Below are positions 1 to 8,933 of a stretch of 64,000 bases of DNA, one piece after another. This DNA comes from Pedobacter metabolipauper (GTDB lineage: Bacteria; Bacteroidota; Bacteroidia; Sphingobacteriales; Sphingobacteriaceae). Location of the stretch: contig NZ_SNYC01000006.1 in the NCBI RefSeq assembly GCF_004362715.1, positions 124,001 to 188,000 on the forward strand, given 5' to 3'. How positions within the stretch are numbered: the first letter of the stretch is position 1; every line of letters starts with the position of its first letter. A program made the position numbers and the translations under genes. The notes under the pieces are model-generated. The model was not told where the DNA came from, ran no database searches, and saw nothing but the letters and a program-made list of their open reading frames with translations.

Positions 1-355
1 CAATACCCATCCGGTGAAGTTCACAACCCATAATGTTTACATCGAAACCCAGATTCTGGCCTACAATGAATTTAGCCTTTGACAATGCACCGTTGAATTT
101 CTCTAAAACTTCAATCAGTCCGATACCTTGTTCCTCTGCCAGCTCGGTTGATATTCCATGGATCCGTTCTGCATCATACGGAATATTAAACCCTTCTGGT
201 TTTACCAGGTAATCCTGGTTTTCTATTAGATTTCCGAATTCATCATGGAGCTGCCAGGCAATCTGTATACACCGGGGCCAGTTATCGGTATCCGTAATTG
301 GCGCATTCCAATTGCGTGGCAAACCCGTAGTTTCAGTATCAAAAATCAAATACAT
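1..355 (-). CDS. dnaE: DNA polymerase III alpha subunit with N-terminal 3'-5' exonuclease domain (5' part only)
   Basis: The gene enters the window from the left, so only the first 118 codons are visible, read leftward from the ATG at 355. The translation opens with a DnaQ-like exonuclease motif I (MYLIFDTETTGLP, with D6 and E8 as metal ligands). It continues with a segment typical of the proofreading domain that precedes the polymerase in Bacteroidota replicative polymerases. The role would be chromosome replication with built-in editing. The polymerase part lies outside the window, so a stand-alone exonuclease cannot be excluded. A short plus-strand reading frame over the same bases is a shadow. 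Confidence 0.75.
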   Translation of the reverse strand, partial: MYLIFDTETTGLPRNWNAPITDTDNWPRCIQIAWQLHDEFGNLIENQDYLVKPEGFNIPYDAERIHGISTELAEEQGIGLIEVLEKFNGALSKAKFIVGQNLGFDVNIMGCELHRMGI

Positions 356-439
356 AGGAAGTTATTAAAATTGATCGTTTCAGAAATCAAAATGATCAAT
401 CAAAAATACGGAAATTTGCGGGCTATTTCGGTTTGAATT

Positions 440-1024
440 TTAAATTTTAGAAGCTGACAAAGCCATTACTTTCTCTGCGGCAGGAGCCATTATATGTTCC
501 TGAGAAACCAGTTTAGATGTATCATAACCCTTTTTATGGCACCTATCTATAATTTCTTCCAAAAGTGAATCTGGTAGCCCTGGTTTACGTGACATGATAA
601 AAAGATATTTATGTTTTGGATGGCCCACTACAACATAAGAATAATCTTCTGCAAGTTCAATTACCCAATAATCTGCTTTAAATGGCCATAAGAATTGGGC
701 TTTTAATTCGGCGTTATTTGTTCCGCGGACTACAAATAATTTTGAACGGATATACTTTCGGTCTTCATCACCAGCAGCACGATAGGTTGTAAATACAGCA
801 TAATAACCGTCGGGATGGATTACATAGGTTTCAACAGTTTGCCTCCAGTGCTTATCCATCAGGGTTGGTATAGAATACAATGAATACCATTTCCCTGCAT
901 AAGACATAATGTCAACTTTACTTACCGGTGTATTATCCATAAACTCCTGTGTTAATCTGCTGTTCAGCAAATGTAAATTCTTTATCATAAAACCACCAAT
1001 CCGGAATAAAGTTTTTAAAAGCAT
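440..1024 (-). CDS. Lipocalin family protein (Blc-like)
   Basis: This is a 194-residue protein with the lipocalin signature Gly-x-Trp near residue 44 (AGKWYSLYSIP). It also has the late strand pattern of bacterial Blc proteins (FLWPFKADYWVIELAEDY, then YLFIMSRKP). Bacterial lipocalins bind lipids or other hydrophobic ligands at the cell envelope. No lipobox or clear signal peptide is visible, unlike E. coli Blc, so its location is uncertain. The C-terminus is longer than the beta barrel needs and ends in an Ala-rich stretch. A start at Met13 (about 988) is possible. It is a single gene, divergent from mdh. Confidence 0.8.
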   Translation of the reverse strand: MLLKTLFRIGGFMIKNLHLLNSRLTQEFMDNTPVSKVDIMSYAGKWYSLYSIPTLMDKHWRQTVETYVIHPDGYYAVFTTYRAAGDEDRKYIRSKLFVVRGTNNAELKAQFLWPFKADYWVIELAEDYSYVVVGHPKHKYLFIMSRKPGLPDSLLEEIIDRCHKKGYDTSKLVSQEHIMAPAAEKVMALSASKI

Positions 1025-1188
1025 TTTAAAAACTAACCTTAATTTATACCTTCGAAAATAAAGATGCTTAAAAATGGAGCTAAACGCAGAAGTAGTTAAT
1101 GGCTTTTTTATTATGTCTGACAGATTATAATTCCTACTTTTAATGAAAACATTTTACAGTAGCTTCATAACCATTTAAAATATAACGA

Positions 1189-2127
1189 ATGAAAATAACG
1201 GTTGTTGGTGCAGGAGCAGTTGGCGCCACCTGCGCAGATAATATTGCCAGAAAAGAACTAGCTGAAGAACTTATTCTATTAGACATTAAAGAAGGTTTTG
1301 CCGAAGGTAAAGCAATTGACATGATGCAAACAGCCACCTTATTGGGCTTCGATACAAAAATAAAAGGTGTTACCAATGACTATAGTCAAACTGCAGGCTC
1401 TGCTGTTGCGGTAATCACTTCTGGGCTGCCACGTAAACCAGGAATGACGCGTGAAGAACTGATCGGTATTAACGCTGGCATTGTTAAGGGAGTTGCTGAG
1501 AACATCTTAAAATACTCTCCGGATGCGATTATTATTGTAATTAGCAATCCAATGGATACCATGACCTATCTTGCTTTAAAATCATTAGGATTACCAAAGA
1601 ACAGGATTATTGGAATGGGTGGCACATTAGACAGCGCCCGCTTTAAATACTATCTGAGCGTTGCATTAAATTGCAATTCTAACGACCTTCAGGGATTTGT
1701 TATTGGCGGACATGGCGATACAACCATGATTCCGCTTACACGCTATGCTACCTATCAAAGCTTACCGGTAACAGAATTACTGGATCAGGAAACCCTGGAC
1801 AAGGTTGCTGCAGATACAATGGTTGGCGGGGCTACCCTAACCGGACTTCTTGGTACTTCCGCATGGTATGCACCAGGAGCTGCCGGAGCTGCCTTAGTAG
1901 AAAGCATTGTTAGGGATGAAAAGAAATTATTTACCTGCTGTGTTTCTCTGGAAGGAGAGTACGGACAATCTGATATTTGTTTGGGTGTACCGGTTATTGT
2001 AGGCCGAAATGGCTGGGAAACGATAATCGATTACAAACTGAATGAGAGCGAGCAAGCTTCTTTTAACAAAAGTGCCGACGCCGTTCGCGCAATGAATGCG
2101 GTACTTGCAGAAATGAAACTGGTATAA
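1189..2127 (+). CDS. mdh: Malate dehydrogenase (LDH-like type)
   Basis: This 312-residue NAD-dependent malate dehydrogenase interconverts malate and oxaloacetate in the citric acid cycle. The dinucleotide-binding loop is GAGAVG at residues 7-12, and the acidic residue D32 that favours NAD is present. Substrate arginines are visible at R82, R88 and R151. The catalytic pair is D148 and H175 in the GGHGDTT motif. The length is typical of the family. The stop codon directly abuts the ATG of the aspartyl-protease-like gene, so the two are probably co-transcribed. Confidence 0.96.
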   Translation: MKITVVGAGAVGATCADNIARKELAEELILLDIKEGFAEGKAIDMMQTATLLGFDTKIKGVTNDYSQTAGSAVAVITSGLPRKPGMTREELIGINAGIVKGVAENILKYSPDAIIIVISNPMDTMTYLALKSLGLPKNRIIGMGGTLDSARFKYYLSVALNCNSNDLQGFVIGGHGDTTMIPLTRYATYQSLPVTELLDQETLDKVAADTMVGGATLTGLLGTSAWYAPGAAGAALVESIVRDEKKLFTCCVSLEGEYGQSDICLGVPVIVGRNGWETIIDYKLNESEQASFNKSADAVRAMNAVLAEMKLV

Positions 2128-2553
2128 ATGAGGACAATCAATGTTCCTATAATCTTAATAAATTTACAGGACGACGGTTTCCACCTTTTGGTGGAAATTG
2201 TCGTTTTCAGACAAAAAATTCTTGTCGTATTGGATACCGGTGCGTCCAGATCTGTGTTTGACATGGCCTTTATCAAAACACATTTATCGGAAGTTGAATA
2301 TAGTGAAGAGAGTCAGGCCACTACCTTATTTTCTACGGCAACAACTTTACAAGCGGTAATTCCCAAACTTAAAATAGGACGCCTGGCATTAACAGATTAT
2401 GAAACTGTTGCTCTCGACCTGGAAAGTGTTAACCAAACCTATGGATCACTTGGGCATCCTGAAATCAAAGGAATAATTGGCAGTGATATTCTGTTAAAGT
2501 ATGACGCCGTAATCAATTACAAGAAAATGAAGCTCTATTTGTACGCAGAATGA
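2128..2553 (+). CDS. Retropepsin-like aspartic protease family protein
   Basis: This 141-residue, single-domain protein has the aspartic protease motif LDTGAS with D36 as the candidate catalytic residue. A later IIGSDIL motif and a following YDAVINY strand are typical of the clan AA retropepsin-like fold. Retropepsins act as dimers, which fits the short length. No signal peptide is seen, so a cytoplasmic location is likely. The ATG follows the mdh stop with no spacer, implying translational coupling. Its substrate is unknown, and a link to malate dehydrogenase rests only on the gene arrangement. Confidence 0.8.
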   Translation: MRTINVPIILINLQDDGFHLLVEIVVFRQKILVVLDTGASRSVFDMAFIKTHLSEVEYSEESQATTLFSTATTLQAVIPKLKIGRLALTDYETVALDLESVNQTYGSLGHPEIKGIIGSDILLKYDAVINYKKMKLYLYAE

Positions 2554-2597
2554 CCCCCTCTTTTTCTCTATATCGATCAGGAAGAACTAATAAATAC

Positions 2598-2631
2598 AAA
2601 AGAGTCTGATCATTTCTGAACAGACTCTTTT
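2598..2631. terminator. Bidirectional intrinsic terminator between the mdh pair and gyrB
   Basis: A perfect 11-bp inverted repeat (AAAAGAGTCTG with CAGACTCTTTT) has a 12-nt loop. The stem ends in A and T runs, so it can end transcription from both convergent sides. Confidence 0.85.
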
Positions 2632-2652
2632 AATAATATTCAAAAAGATCAA

Positions 2653-4611
2653 CTAAGCGTCAATCTTTGCATATTTTGCATTTCTTTCAATGAAATCCCT
2701 TCTTGGAGCAACATCATCACCCATTAACATAGAGAATGTATGATCACATTCTGCTGCATTTTCAATGGTAGCCTGCATAAGTGTACGCGTTGCCGGGTTT
2801 AACGTAGTGTCCCATAATTGCTCGGCATTCATTTCACCCAAACCTTTATAACGTTGAATATGTACGCTTTCTTCTTTACCTGCTCCTTTTAAACGCTGAA
2901 CAGCCGCATCGCGCTGCACATCGTTCCAGCAATATTCAAATTCTTTACCTTTTTTAACCTGGTACAATGGCGGAGCAGCGATATACACATATCCCGCTTC
3001 AATCAATGCTTTCATATACCTGAAGAAGAACGTAAGGATCAGGGTAGTGATGTGTGACCCATCAATATCCGCATCCGTCATGATTACTACCTTGTGGTAA
3101 CGAAGCTTAGTAATGTTCAAGGCTTTATCATCCTCAGGAGTTCCTATACTTACGCCAAGAGCGGTAAACATATTCTTGATCTCATCATTTTCGTAGATCT
3201 TATGCTCCATAGCTTTCTCTACATTCAGGATCTTACCTTTCAAAGGAAGTATGGCCTGAAAATTACGATCTCTTCCTTGTTTAGCAGTACCACCTGCGGA
3301 ATCTCCCTCCACCAGGTATAACTCGCATTTTTCCGGATCACTGTCTGAACAATCAGAAAGTTTACCAGGCAAACCCGAACCACCCATAATACTTTTACGC
3401 TGCACCATTTCACGGGCCTTACGGGCCGCTGCACGTGCAGTAGCAGCTAAGATCACTTTATTGATGATCAGTTTAGCTTCTCTTGGATTTTCTTCCAAGT
3501 AATTATTTAAAGCTTCACCAACGGCGATATCTACCGCACCCATTACCTCAGTATTACCCAGTTTAGTTTTAGTCTGCCCTTCAAACTGAGGCTCCTGTAC
3601 TTTAACAGATACAACAGCCGTAAGTCCTTCTCGGAAGTCATCACCGGTAATCTCAAACTTAACGTTTTTAAGCAAGCCGGACTTATCAGCATAAGCTTTT
3701 AATGTCCGCGTTAAACCTCTTCTAAAACCAGCAATGTGTGTACCACCTTCATGTGTATTGATGTTGTTCACATAAGAATGTACATTCTCTGCATAACTAT
3801 CATTGTATTGAAGCGCAAGTTCAACGGGAACGCCGTTTTTAATTCCTTCTACATAGATCGGCTCTTCAATCAGTGACGGACGGTTACCATCCAAAAACTG
3901 AACAAACTCTTTTAAACCACCTTGAGAATGGAACAACTCGGTTAAGAATGTACCGTCTTCATTTTCTTCACGTTCATCAGTCAGCGTTAATTTAATCCCT
4001 TTATTTAAAAAAGAAAGTTCTCTTAACCTCGCGGCAAGGGTATCATAACGGTACTCAGTAGTTTGGGTAAAGATCGTCGCATCTGGTGTAAACGTAACAA
4101 TAGTACCACGCTTATCGGTTTCGCCGATAGATTTAACTTCATACAGTGGTTTACCAATGTTATATTCCTGTACCCAGATCTTTCCTTCACGGTGTACTTC
4201 TGCCCTTAAATGGGTGGATAGTGCATTTACGCAACTTACCCCAACCCCGTGTAAACCTCCGGAAACTTTATAGGTATCCTTATCAAATTTACCACCGGCA
4301 TGAAGCACGGTCATTACAATTTCTAATGCTGATTTTTGCTCCTTGGTATTGATCCCTGTTGGGATACCACGGCCATTATCTTCAACCCTTATTGAGTTAT
4401 CTTTTAGAATATTTACATATATGGTATCGGCGTGTCCTGCCAATGCCTCATCAATAGAATTATCTACAACTTCGTAAACTAAGTGGTGTAAGCCTTTTAC
4501 TCCGGTATCTCCTATATACATTGAAGGGCGCTTACGCACCGCTTCCAAACCTTCTAATACCTGTATATTATCTGCCGAATAATTTGACTTTGAATCCTGT
4601 TCTTCGCTCAT
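2653..4611 (-). CDS. gyrB: DNA gyrase subunit B
   Basis: This is the ATPase subunit of the type II topoisomerase that introduces negative supercoils. The start chosen is the ATG at 4611, giving MSEEQD and 652 residues. An upstream in-frame ATG at 4668 would add 19 hydrophobic residues not typical of the family and would overlap the putative promoter. GHKL ATPase motifs are visible (VVDNSIDEALAG, DNGRGIP, GGLHGVGVSCVNAL), followed by the transducer domain. The Toprim motifs are LVEGDSAGG and DADIDGSHI, and the C-terminus is YKGLGEMN. It lacks the large insert of E. coli GyrB. ParE is an alternative, but the motifs and length fit GyrB. Confidence 0.93.
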   Translation of the reverse strand: MSEEQDSKSNYSADNIQVLEGLEAVRKRPSMYIGDTGVKGLHHLVYEVVDNSIDEALAGHADTIYVNILKDNSIRVEDNGRGIPTGINTKEQKSALEIVMTVLHAGGKFDKDTYKVSGGLHGVGVSCVNALSTHLRAEVHREGKIWVQEYNIGKPLYEVKSIGETDKRGTIVTFTPDATIFTQTTEYRYDTLAARLRELSFLNKGIKLTLTDEREENEDGTFLTELFHSQGGLKEFVQFLDGNRPSLIEEPIYVEGIKNGVPVELALQYNDSYAENVHSYVNNINTHEGGTHIAGFRRGLTRTLKAYADKSGLLKNVKFEITGDDFREGLTAVVSVKVQEPQFEGQTKTKLGNTEVMGAVDIAVGEALNNYLEENPREAKLIINKVILAATARAAARKAREMVQRKSIMGGSGLPGKLSDCSDSDPEKCELYLVEGDSAGGTAKQGRDRNFQAILPLKGKILNVEKAMEHKIYENDEIKNMFTALGVSIGTPEDDKALNITKLRYHKVVIMTDADIDGSHITTLILTFFFRYMKALIEAGYVYIAAPPLYQVKKGKEFEYCWNDVQRDAAVQRLKGAGKEESVHIQRYKGLGEMNAEQLWDTTLNPATRTLMQATIENAAECDHTFSMLMGDDVAPRRDFIERNAKYAKIDA

Positions 4612-4635
4612 AATTTTTATTAAAACAATTAGATT

Positions 4636-4643
4636 CAAATTTA
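4636..4643 (-). promoter_or_regulatory. Candidate -7 box for gyrB
   Basis: TAAATTTG matches the Bacteroidota -7 consensus TAnnTTTG and lies 24 nt upstream of the gyrB ATG. No convincing -33 TTTG box is seen at the right distance. Confidence 0.4.
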
Positions 4644-4748
4644 ACCAATTATGGCCAATTAACGGCATATGTGGATAACTATTTGAGTAAAATAACCCAA
4701 AAAACTACCGAATAAATCCAGTTATTTAGGATACTAAATTTGAAATTT

Positions 4749-4756
4749 TATATTTG
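4749..4756 (+). promoter_or_regulatory. Candidate -7 box for the OmpH/Skp gene
   Basis: TATATTTG matches TAnnTTTG. It lies about 76 nt upstream of the ATG, in the divergent gap with gyrB. A matching -33 box is not evident. Confidence 0.4.
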
Positions 4757-4832
4757 TTGAAATTTACAACTCATAAGGGTATAAAAGTTCAGTAACCCGA
4801 ATGGACTTATAAGAAGAAAAACTAATTAAAGA

Positions 4833-5420
4833 ATGAAAATAACTAAAAAATTAAGCGGCATTGCTGCTGCAGTAGCCATAGTTTCCGTAATGGCATCTTG
4901 CCAAAACAAAGATGAAAAAGGCACAACACCCGCAAAAACCGGATCAGCTCCAGTAAGCAGTGATGAGAAAATAGTTTATGTAAACTCAGACTCATTGTTA
5001 ACTAAATATGAGTATTTTAAAGATATGACCGCTAAACTGGAAACTAAAGCCAAAGCTGCCCAGGCAGATATGGCAGCTAAAAGTCAGGCTTTTCAGCGCG
5101 AGGTTGCTCAATACCAGCAGCAAGCAAATACATTACCCGCAGATCAGAGAGCAGCTACTGAAGAAAGATTAAACCGTAAAGGACAAGAGCTTAAAACATA
5201 TGAGCAAAATGCAGGTGCAGCACTTCAAAACGAACAAGCTACAGAGCAGAAAAAATTGTACGATGCAGTTGCCGACTATCTAAAAGAATATGCCAAGAAA
5301 AAAGGGTTCAAAATGGTATTAACCTATTCTAAAGGAAACAGCTCTATCTTATTTGCTGATGAAAGCCTTGATATTACCAGTGAAGTAATTACCGGCCTGA
5401 ATGCAGGTTATAAAAAATAA
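4833..5420 (+). CDS. OmpH/Skp family periplasmic chaperone-like lipoprotein
   Basis: This 195-residue protein starts with a lipoprotein signal peptide ending in VMASC (Cys22), so it is probably anchored in an envelope membrane. The mature part opens with IVYVNSDSLLTKY, a beta strand typical of OmpH/Skp. A long Ala/Gln/Lys-rich helical segment (about residues 65-150) follows, forming the tentacle-like coiled coil. It closes with a strand-rich part (FKMVLTYSKGNSSILFAD). Skp proteins hold unfolded outer-membrane proteins in the periplasm. Lipidated forms are common in Bacteroidota. It is a single-gene unit closed by a strong terminator. Confidence 0.88.
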   Translation: MKITKKLSGIAAAVAIVSVMASCQNKDEKGTTPAKTGSAPVSSDEKIVYVNSDSLLTKYEYFKDMTAKLETKAKAAQADMAAKSQAFQREVAQYQQQANTLPADQRAATEERLNRKGQELKTYEQNAGAALQNEQATEQKKLYDAVADYLKEYAKKKGFKMVLTYSKGNSSILFADESLDITSEVITGLNAGYKK

Positions 5421-5436
5421 GCTTAATATACCAATC

Positions 5437-5477
5437 AAAAAAATAGCCTGTATTGTGACGATACAGGCTATTTTTTT
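5437..5477. terminator. Bidirectional intrinsic terminator
   Basis: A 17-bp perfect inverted repeat (core AATAGCCTGTAT with ATACAGGCTATT) has a 7-nt loop and is flanked by A and T runs. It serves the convergent OmpH and thioredoxin genes. Confidence 0.9.
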
Positions 5478-5510
5478 TGATATTTTAGTGTGCTTTAAAG
5501 TCGGAACATG

Positions 5511-7427
5511 CTATTTACTTCCCGCAGATTTGGCTGATGCCATACTGATCATTGCATCCAGTTCTGTTACAACTGCATCGGCACTGCCAGAAAAACCCAC
5601 CGCTTTAAAACGGATCACACCATCACCATCAATAACAAACTTGGTTGGTATCCCTTCCACTTTATATGCCGTGATGACATCAAATAAATTTGGATTTTCT
5701 TTGTTTTTAGTATCCAGTAAAACGTTGAAAGTATACTTTGTATCTGCCATAAATTTCTTCACCAATTCCTCCCTGTTGGTCTCGCGCTGCGAGGTATTTA
5801 TAAATAAGAATACCACGTTAGGGTTGCTGGCATATTTGTTTACTGCCTTTTGCATACCTGGAAATGAGGCTACACATGGACCACACCAGGTAGCCCAGTA
5901 ATCTAATATAACTACTTTACCCTTCAGGCTGGCCAGGCTGACTGTCTCGCCTTTCAAATTTACCAATGAAAAAGCAGGTGCAGGAACACTGATCATCTTC
6001 TTTGCCCATTCTGCCTGCTCTTTTGCTTTCGCTTCTTTTTCAAGGTTGGCCAAAAATACAGCATACGGTTCTTTTAATTTCTTTCCTGCATACAACGACT
6101 TTAACCGTTCGCGCATTGCATCAGTACCCTGGCCTTCTTTAAGGAATTTTGAAGCTACCGTAAATGCTTTTTCTTTATCGCCTGCAAGGTCAAGGTACAT
6201 GACATACCGCTCATTGCCTGGAATATCCATCGCGTCAATTGCTTTTTCCTGGTAAATTACAGCTTCTTTATCTTTACCAAGATGGTGGAGCAACAATGCG
6301 TAAGTATCCGCATACATAATATAATTCCGGTTTAAAACTTGAATATATTGCGCTTTGGAACCGGCATTGGCAGGAACTGCATCTGCCTTCGCTGCTTCTA
6401 CCAGGTCTAATGATTTTTTAGAAATACCTGCAGCAAACGCAACCTCTTCATTCCTTTCTGCAAGAATCCAGGCCACGCTATTGTAGGCAGCTGCAAGACT
6501 GGATTTATCTTTTATTTTCGAAGCATATTCTTCGAATTTGCTGATGTTCTTTGTCTGCCCATAATTAGTCACCATCATGTTATACACATAAGATATCTTT
6601 TTCATATCGGCTTCTTTGTCTAAGTCCAGCCCATATTTCTTAACCAGTGCCAATAATTTCTCTTCCATTGCTGCAGGATCCTTTTGACTGGCAATAGCAG
6701 AATAATCTAATGAAAAAGCATAAGTACCCGTTGGATATTTAGATACCACTATGTTTTTCATAGAGTCGGCTTCAGACTTTTTCTTTAAAAGCATGTATAA
6801 ATTTGAAGCCGTCATTAAATCAATCTCTGCAGGTAGAGATTTCTTGGAGATCAGGCTGAGGTAATCATTGATCGATTGTGTTCCTGAAACTGCATCAATT
6901 TTATATTTTACAGCCAGGTAATTATAAATGGATTTGTCTTTTGATGCAGGATCTATTTCAAAAGACTTTTCATAAGATGCCAGTGCCTTCTGATCATCAG
7001 CCTTCATTCCAAGATATGTTGCAATGCTTCCTAACAGATACCCCTCGCTTACATACGCTGAAGCGGGGATCACGCCTCCTTTGGAAAGCTTTACATAGTA
7101 TCCTTGTGGGTTATCATCTGCAACATCACCAGATTTGAACATCAAAACAACCATGCTTGTACTATCTGTTGTTGGTATTTCTGAACTAAAAACAGATCCA
7201 TCTTTAACTAGCTTAGGGACCGTAGTCGACAACTGAGTTGAAGCAAAAGTATAGACTAAACATGTAATATCATCCTTTCCCTCTAACTTTGTTCCTTTCG
7301 GATCGTAACTAAACTTTACTGGCTTTCCAGCTGCAGGGGCAGCTTCCATAAATTTGACATTCTGCGCAGAAGCAGATATAGATGCTGCTAAGAACAGCAC
7401 AAAAGTGAGTTTTTTAAAACATTTCAT
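5511..7427 (-). CDS. TlpA-type thioredoxin-domain protein with helical-repeat middle region
   Basis: The start chosen is the ATG at 7427, which gives a clear signal peptide (cleavage near SASAQ, about residue 22) and 638 residues. An ATG at 7454 would put a short extension before it. The first part (to about residue 120) is beta-rich. The middle (about 120-450) looks like TPR-type helical repeats. The C-terminal 160 residues are a TlpA/ResA-like thioredoxin fold with active site WCGPC near residue 512 and the cis-Pro loop GIPTKFV. Such proteins reduce or isomerise disulfides in the periplasm. The partner is unknown. Confidence 0.88.
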   Translation of the reverse strand: MKCFKKLTFVLFLAASISASAQNVKFMEAAPAAGKPVKFSYDPKGTKLEGKDDITCLVYTFASTQLSTTVPKLVKDGSVFSSEIPTTDSTSMVVLMFKSGDVADDNPQGYYVKLSKGGVIPASAYVSEGYLLGSIATYLGMKADDQKALASYEKSFEIDPASKDKSIYNYLAVKYKIDAVSGTQSINDYLSLISKKSLPAEIDLMTASNLYMLLKKKSEADSMKNIVVSKYPTGTYAFSLDYSAIASQKDPAAMEEKLLALVKKYGLDLDKEADMKKISYVYNMMVTNYGQTKNISKFEEYASKIKDKSSLAAAYNSVAWILAERNEEVAFAAGISKKSLDLVEAAKADAVPANAGSKAQYIQVLNRNYIMYADTYALLLHHLGKDKEAVIYQEKAIDAMDIPGNERYVMYLDLAGDKEKAFTVASKFLKEGQGTDAMRERLKSLYAGKKLKEPYAVFLANLEKEAKAKEQAEWAKKMISVPAPAFSLVNLKGETVSLASLKGKVVILDYWATWCGPCVASFPGMQKAVNKYASNPNVVFLFINTSQRETNREELVKKFMADTKYTFNVLLDTKNKENPNLFDVITAYKVEGIPTKFVIDGDGVIRFKAVGFSGSADAVVTELDAMISMASAKSAGSK

Positions 7428-7700
7428 AATCAACAGGTTAAGTTCGCTATTCAAAAACTAAATATATAGTTTTATTGCCAATAAAAAAATATTATATTTA
7501 AATATTCAATTCCATTTTATGCAGTTGAACTTTTAAATTATGATTGATCTATTTCAGTAAGATCTGGTTAATTATATCACCAACTCATTGGTACTTTTAA
7601 GCCATTGGTATATTACTAATTCATTACTTCAAGTGATTATAAAACGTTAAATAATTGTACTTATAAACGCTTACCTGACTATTTACCCTAATATAAAATC

Positions 7701-8420
7701 ATGAGTTACGAAGAAACGATACGGATAGAACTGGAATTTTGGAAAAGGGATATACTGAAAAAACCATCTGTTTTTAGTAAGGTAACTGATAATATTCAAA
7801 AAAAGATCAACAGCTACATTCCAGACAAAGTACATACAGCAATCACTGCAACAATCAAAACAATGATCAAAGGTGTTCTTTATGGCTCAAAGTATACGAC
7901 TTCAGACATACCACCCTTAGAAATGAGCCTCATACATAGAGAAGCACTTGTTAAAGAAAAGATTGATTTCTATTGTAAAACAGGTGCGGCAGAAGGCGGG
8001 ATTACGGGTGCAGGAGGTTTTTTGTTGAGCATGGCAGATTTTCCGGTACTAATAGCCATCAAGATTAAACTGCTTTTCGAAATTGCATCGTTGTATGGTT
8101 TTGACGTTAAGAATTTCTCAGAGAGATTATACATCCTTTATATTTTTCAACTGGCATTTTCAAGTAAAAAGGGGGCATCAAAGGTATTTCTGCACATCGA
8201 AGATTGGGAAGATAAATTGCACATTCTTCCGGATAATTCAGATAATTTTGACTGGAAAACACTTCAGCAAGAGTACAGGGATTATATTGATCTGGCCAAA
8301 CTTGCACAGCTTCTGCCCGTAGTAGGCTCAGCAGTTGGAGCAGTTGCCAATTACCAGCTGATTAAAAAATTGGGAAATACAGCAATGCAAGCCTATAGGA
8401 TGAGAATATTAAAGTCCTAA
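7701..8420 (+). CDS. EcsC family protein
   Basis: This 239-residue protein matches the EcsC family. A helical N-terminus is followed by a Gly-rich core (AAEGGITGAGGFLLSMADFPVL around residues 95-120) and a second Gly/Ala segment near the C-terminus (LLPVVGSAVGAVANY, about 210-225) that could associate with membranes. EcsC was named from the Bacillus ecs ABC-transporter locus, and its biochemical role is not established. No transporter genes lie next to it here. The 3' end overlaps the convergent S4-domain gene by 4 bp. The 273 bp upstream show no clear TAnnTTTG box. Confidence 0.78.
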   Translation: MSYEETIRIELEFWKRDILKKPSVFSKVTDNIQKKINSYIPDKVHTAITATIKTMIKGVLYGSKYTTSDIPPLEMSLIHREALVKEKIDFYCKTGAAEGGITGAGGFLLSMADFPVLIAIKIKLLFEIASLYGFDVKNFSERLYILYIFQLAFSSKKGASKVFLHIEDWEDKLHILPDNSDNFDWKTLQQEYRDYIDLAKLAQLLPVVGSAVGAVANYQLIKKLGNTAMQAYRMRILKS

Positions 8421-8857
8421 CCTTCTTTCTTTTTCTCATCGTTCTTACCCCCACCTGTCTTATCCTCATCGAACATGGTATCGGTCAGATCATCAATCTC
8501 CCTGCGGTCTCTCTTTGTTGGCCGGCCAGCACCACGGTCTCTTTTTAATACCGGGGCATGGAACATAGATTTAAAAGCATGGGTTTCTTCAACCGGTGTA
8601 ATGTCTTTATATTTTGTAACTGCAATCTTGGATTCGGTTCTGTTATACGAAAACTCAACCACTTCAATGATCTTTTTTTCTATTCCTCTGGATACCTGGT
8701 AAACATCACCAAGCTTTACAATAGCAGAAGGTTTAAGATTCTGCCCGTTAAATTTAACCCTACCCGCTTTACAGGCTTCAGTAGCCAAACTTCTGGTCTT
8801 AAATAAGCGTATAGCCCATAAGTACTTATCGATCCTTAATTTTTCCTGTTCAGCCAT
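8417..8857 (-). CDS. hslR: S4-domain RNA-binding protein, Hsp15-like
   Basis: This 146-residue protein has an N-terminal S4 RNA-binding domain (about residues 7-70; RIDKYLWAIRLFKTRSLAT, then AGRVKFNG). A highly charged Lys/Arg/Glu-rich tail follows. Hsp15 proteins bind 50S subunits carrying a stalled nascent peptidyl-tRNA and help recycle them. The tail is longer than in E. coli Hsp15. The family call is firm, but the exact orthology is inferred. Confidence 0.82.
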   Translation of the reverse strand: MAEQEKLRIDKYLWAIRLFKTRSLATEACKAGRVKFNGQNLKPSAIVKLGDVYQVSRGIEKKIIEVVEFSYNRTESKIAVTKYKDITPVEETHAFKSMFHAPVLKRDRGAGRPTKRDRREIDDLTDTMFDEDKTGGGKNDEKKKEG

Positions 8858-8864
8858 AAAAAAT

Positions 8865-8872
8865 CAAAAATA
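8865..8872 (-). promoter_or_regulatory. Candidate -7 box for the S4-domain gene
   Basis: TATTTTTG matches TAnnTTTG and lies 7 nt upstream of the ATG. A TTG box (8890-8892 on the minus strand) sits 17 nt further up. The mRNA leader would be very short. Confidence 0.4.
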
Positions 8873-8933
8873 CACAACAAAACAACGCTCAATACATAAA
8901 ATTGATTTATTTTGTCAAAAATTAAAAAATAAC

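Noticed and set aside
245..436. 63-codon plus-strand frame near the left edge
   Set aside because: It is antisense to the clear exonuclease-type start of the polymerase gene and has no protein-like motif.
4612..4668. Upstream start that would lengthen GyrB by 19 residues
   Set aside because: The extra residues are hydrophobic and atypical, and the TAAATTTG promoter box would then lie inside the coding sequence.
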